A stretch of 64,000 nucleotides of DNA, taken from assembly GCA_023382975.1 (NCBI GenBank), contig JAHDXO010000012.1, forward strand, positions 97,653 through 161,652, given 5' to 3'. Of this stretch, positions 63,392 to 64,000 are shown piece by piece. Every line of letters starts with the position of its first letter. Within the stretch, counting starts at the first letter, position 1. The notes beneath the pieces were generated by a model. It searched no databases. It saw only the letters and a list, made by a program, of their open reading frames with translations, and was not told the origin of the DNA. Made by a program: the position numbers and the translations under genes. The DNA is from Pirellulaceae bacterium. GTDB lineage: Bacteria > Planctomycetota > Planctomycetia > Pirellulales > Pirellulaceae.

Positions 63392-64000
63392 ATGGCGTCC
63401 CAGCCCGTTCTCGACTTCCACTCGCTTCTCGCGCCCGTTTCCGACGGTCAGCCCGGTGGCGTCGAATTGAAAGAGCATTCGTCGCTCAGCGCGGTCTACT
63501 ACCAGATCAAGGACACCCGGGACTCGGCGCGTGCGTCGGAACGTCAGTTGTTGAACGCGCGACTGTACGGCGACGAGCAGGAGGTGGCACGAATCGATCC
63601 GCCCGACTGGCGCAAGGTCAAGAGCCTGGCCTTGGACACGCTGGCGACCAAGTCCAAGGATTTATGGGTGGCGGCGTGGTTGATCGAGGCCTTGGCCCGC
63701 TTGGACGGCTTTGCGGGACTGCGGGACGGTTTTCGTGTAACCCGCGAGATTGTCGAGCGTTTCTGGGACGGCATTCACCCGCGTCCGGACGAAGACGGCT
63801 ACGAGACAACCGTCGCCCAGTTGACAGGATTGAACGGAGAAGATTCCGAGGGGGCACTGATCGGCCCGATCGAATCGATCCCGATCACGCAGGGAAGGTC
63901 GCACGATCCGCTGACGAGCCGGGACTACCGGCAGGCGTTGGATTTGGAATCGATCACCGACCCGGAACGCCGGGCTCAGCGCGCCGCGGAAGCCGGGGCC
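63392..64000 (+). CDS. tssA: type VI secretion system protein TssA (ImpA N-terminal domain), 5' part
   Basis: 203 codons from ATG 63392, open to the window edge, 8 bases after AGGAG. The ImpA_N pattern is clear: 'FHSLLAPVSDGQPGGVELK', then 'DPPDWRKVKSLALDTLATKS', 'KDLWVAAWLIEALARLDGF', 'LRDGFRVTREIVERFWDGIH' and 'PRPDEDGYE'. TssA caps the growing T6SS tail and links sheath to membrane complex. Its presence predicts further tss genes just right of the window. Confidence 0.88.
   Translation, partial: MASQPVLDFHSLLAPVSDGQPGGVELKEHSSLSAVYYQIKDTRDSARASERQLLNARLYGDEQEVARIDPPDWRKVKSLALDTLATKSKDLWVAAWLIEALARLDGFAGLRDGFRVTREIVERFWDGIHPRPDEDGYETTVAQLTGLNGEDSEGALIGPIESIPITQGRSHDPLTSRDYRQALDLESITDPERRAQRAAEAGA

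Overview
The window looks like chromosomal DNA of a planctomycete, probably of the order Pirellulales. That is an inference from gene content: two Tat-signal Gfo/Idh/MocA oxidoreductases, an exported Pro/Tyr-rich protein with a PPYFAIHPPVYY-type core, a Tat-signal SGNH hydrolase, a DUF4058 remnant, a very long RbsC-type permease, a high-GC genome with many GTG/TTG starts, and short 'CAGGCTGGCAGCCTG' hairpins. There are no rRNA or tRNA genes, CRISPR arrays, intact insertion sequences or prophage genes. Almost all of it is ordinary, densely packed coding sequence.

Layout. 1-6.5 kb (minus): an exported protein cut by the left edge, a 600-base non-coding stretch holding two nested fold-back repeats, a PQQ-type beta-propeller protein, and an SNF2 helicase with a small partner gene. 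6.9-12 kb (plus): a small conserved protein, then a sugar ABC importer (binding lipoprotein, double ATPase, enlarged permease). 12-24.4 kb (minus): a nucleotidyltransferase-HD protein, an esterase and an exported repeat protein; a DUF389 membrane protein, a PhoR-like histidine kinase and CstA; DnaA; then a tandem GNAT protein and PurC. 24.7-30 kb (plus): a TIM-barrel protein, an HD phosphohydrolase and a double-domain esterase. 30-41.5 kb (mostly minus): MscL, a Gfo/Idh protein, a serine hydrolase, an alginate-lyase-like protein, the nrfHA nitrite reductase pair behind a TPR/Ala-Pro repeat protein, a HEAT protein, DUF309 and Bax-inhibitor-1 proteins. 41.7-43 kb (plus): dcd and adk.

43-56.6 kb (minus) is the clearest functional block. 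It runs glgX, treS-maltokinase fusion, malQ, treZ, treY, then two small stress-type proteins (sll1863-like and GlsB/YeaQ-like). These genes debranch glycogen, make trehalose from glucan ends (TreY/TreZ), interconvert trehalose and maltose (TreS) and recycle maltodextrin (MalQ). A 16-bp palindrome lies 50 bases before glgX. The maltokinase half of the fusion has a changed catalytic loop. With mscL nearby, the region reads as osmotic or desiccation stress and carbon storage.

57-64 kb (mostly plus): a HAD phosphatase, a Gfo/Idh protein, a BrnT-like toxin/XRE antitoxin pair bracketed by 38-bp imperfect direct repeats, queG (minus), an exported Pro/Tyr-rich protein, an SGNH hydrolase followed by a DUF4058 C-terminal remnant, and finally the start of tssA, which implies a type VI secretion locus to the right.

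Most notable: the RbsC-like permease with roughly nine extra membrane segments, the altered maltokinase loop, the repeat-flanked toxin-antitoxin module, the nested fold-back elements, and the repeat protein upstream of nrfHA.
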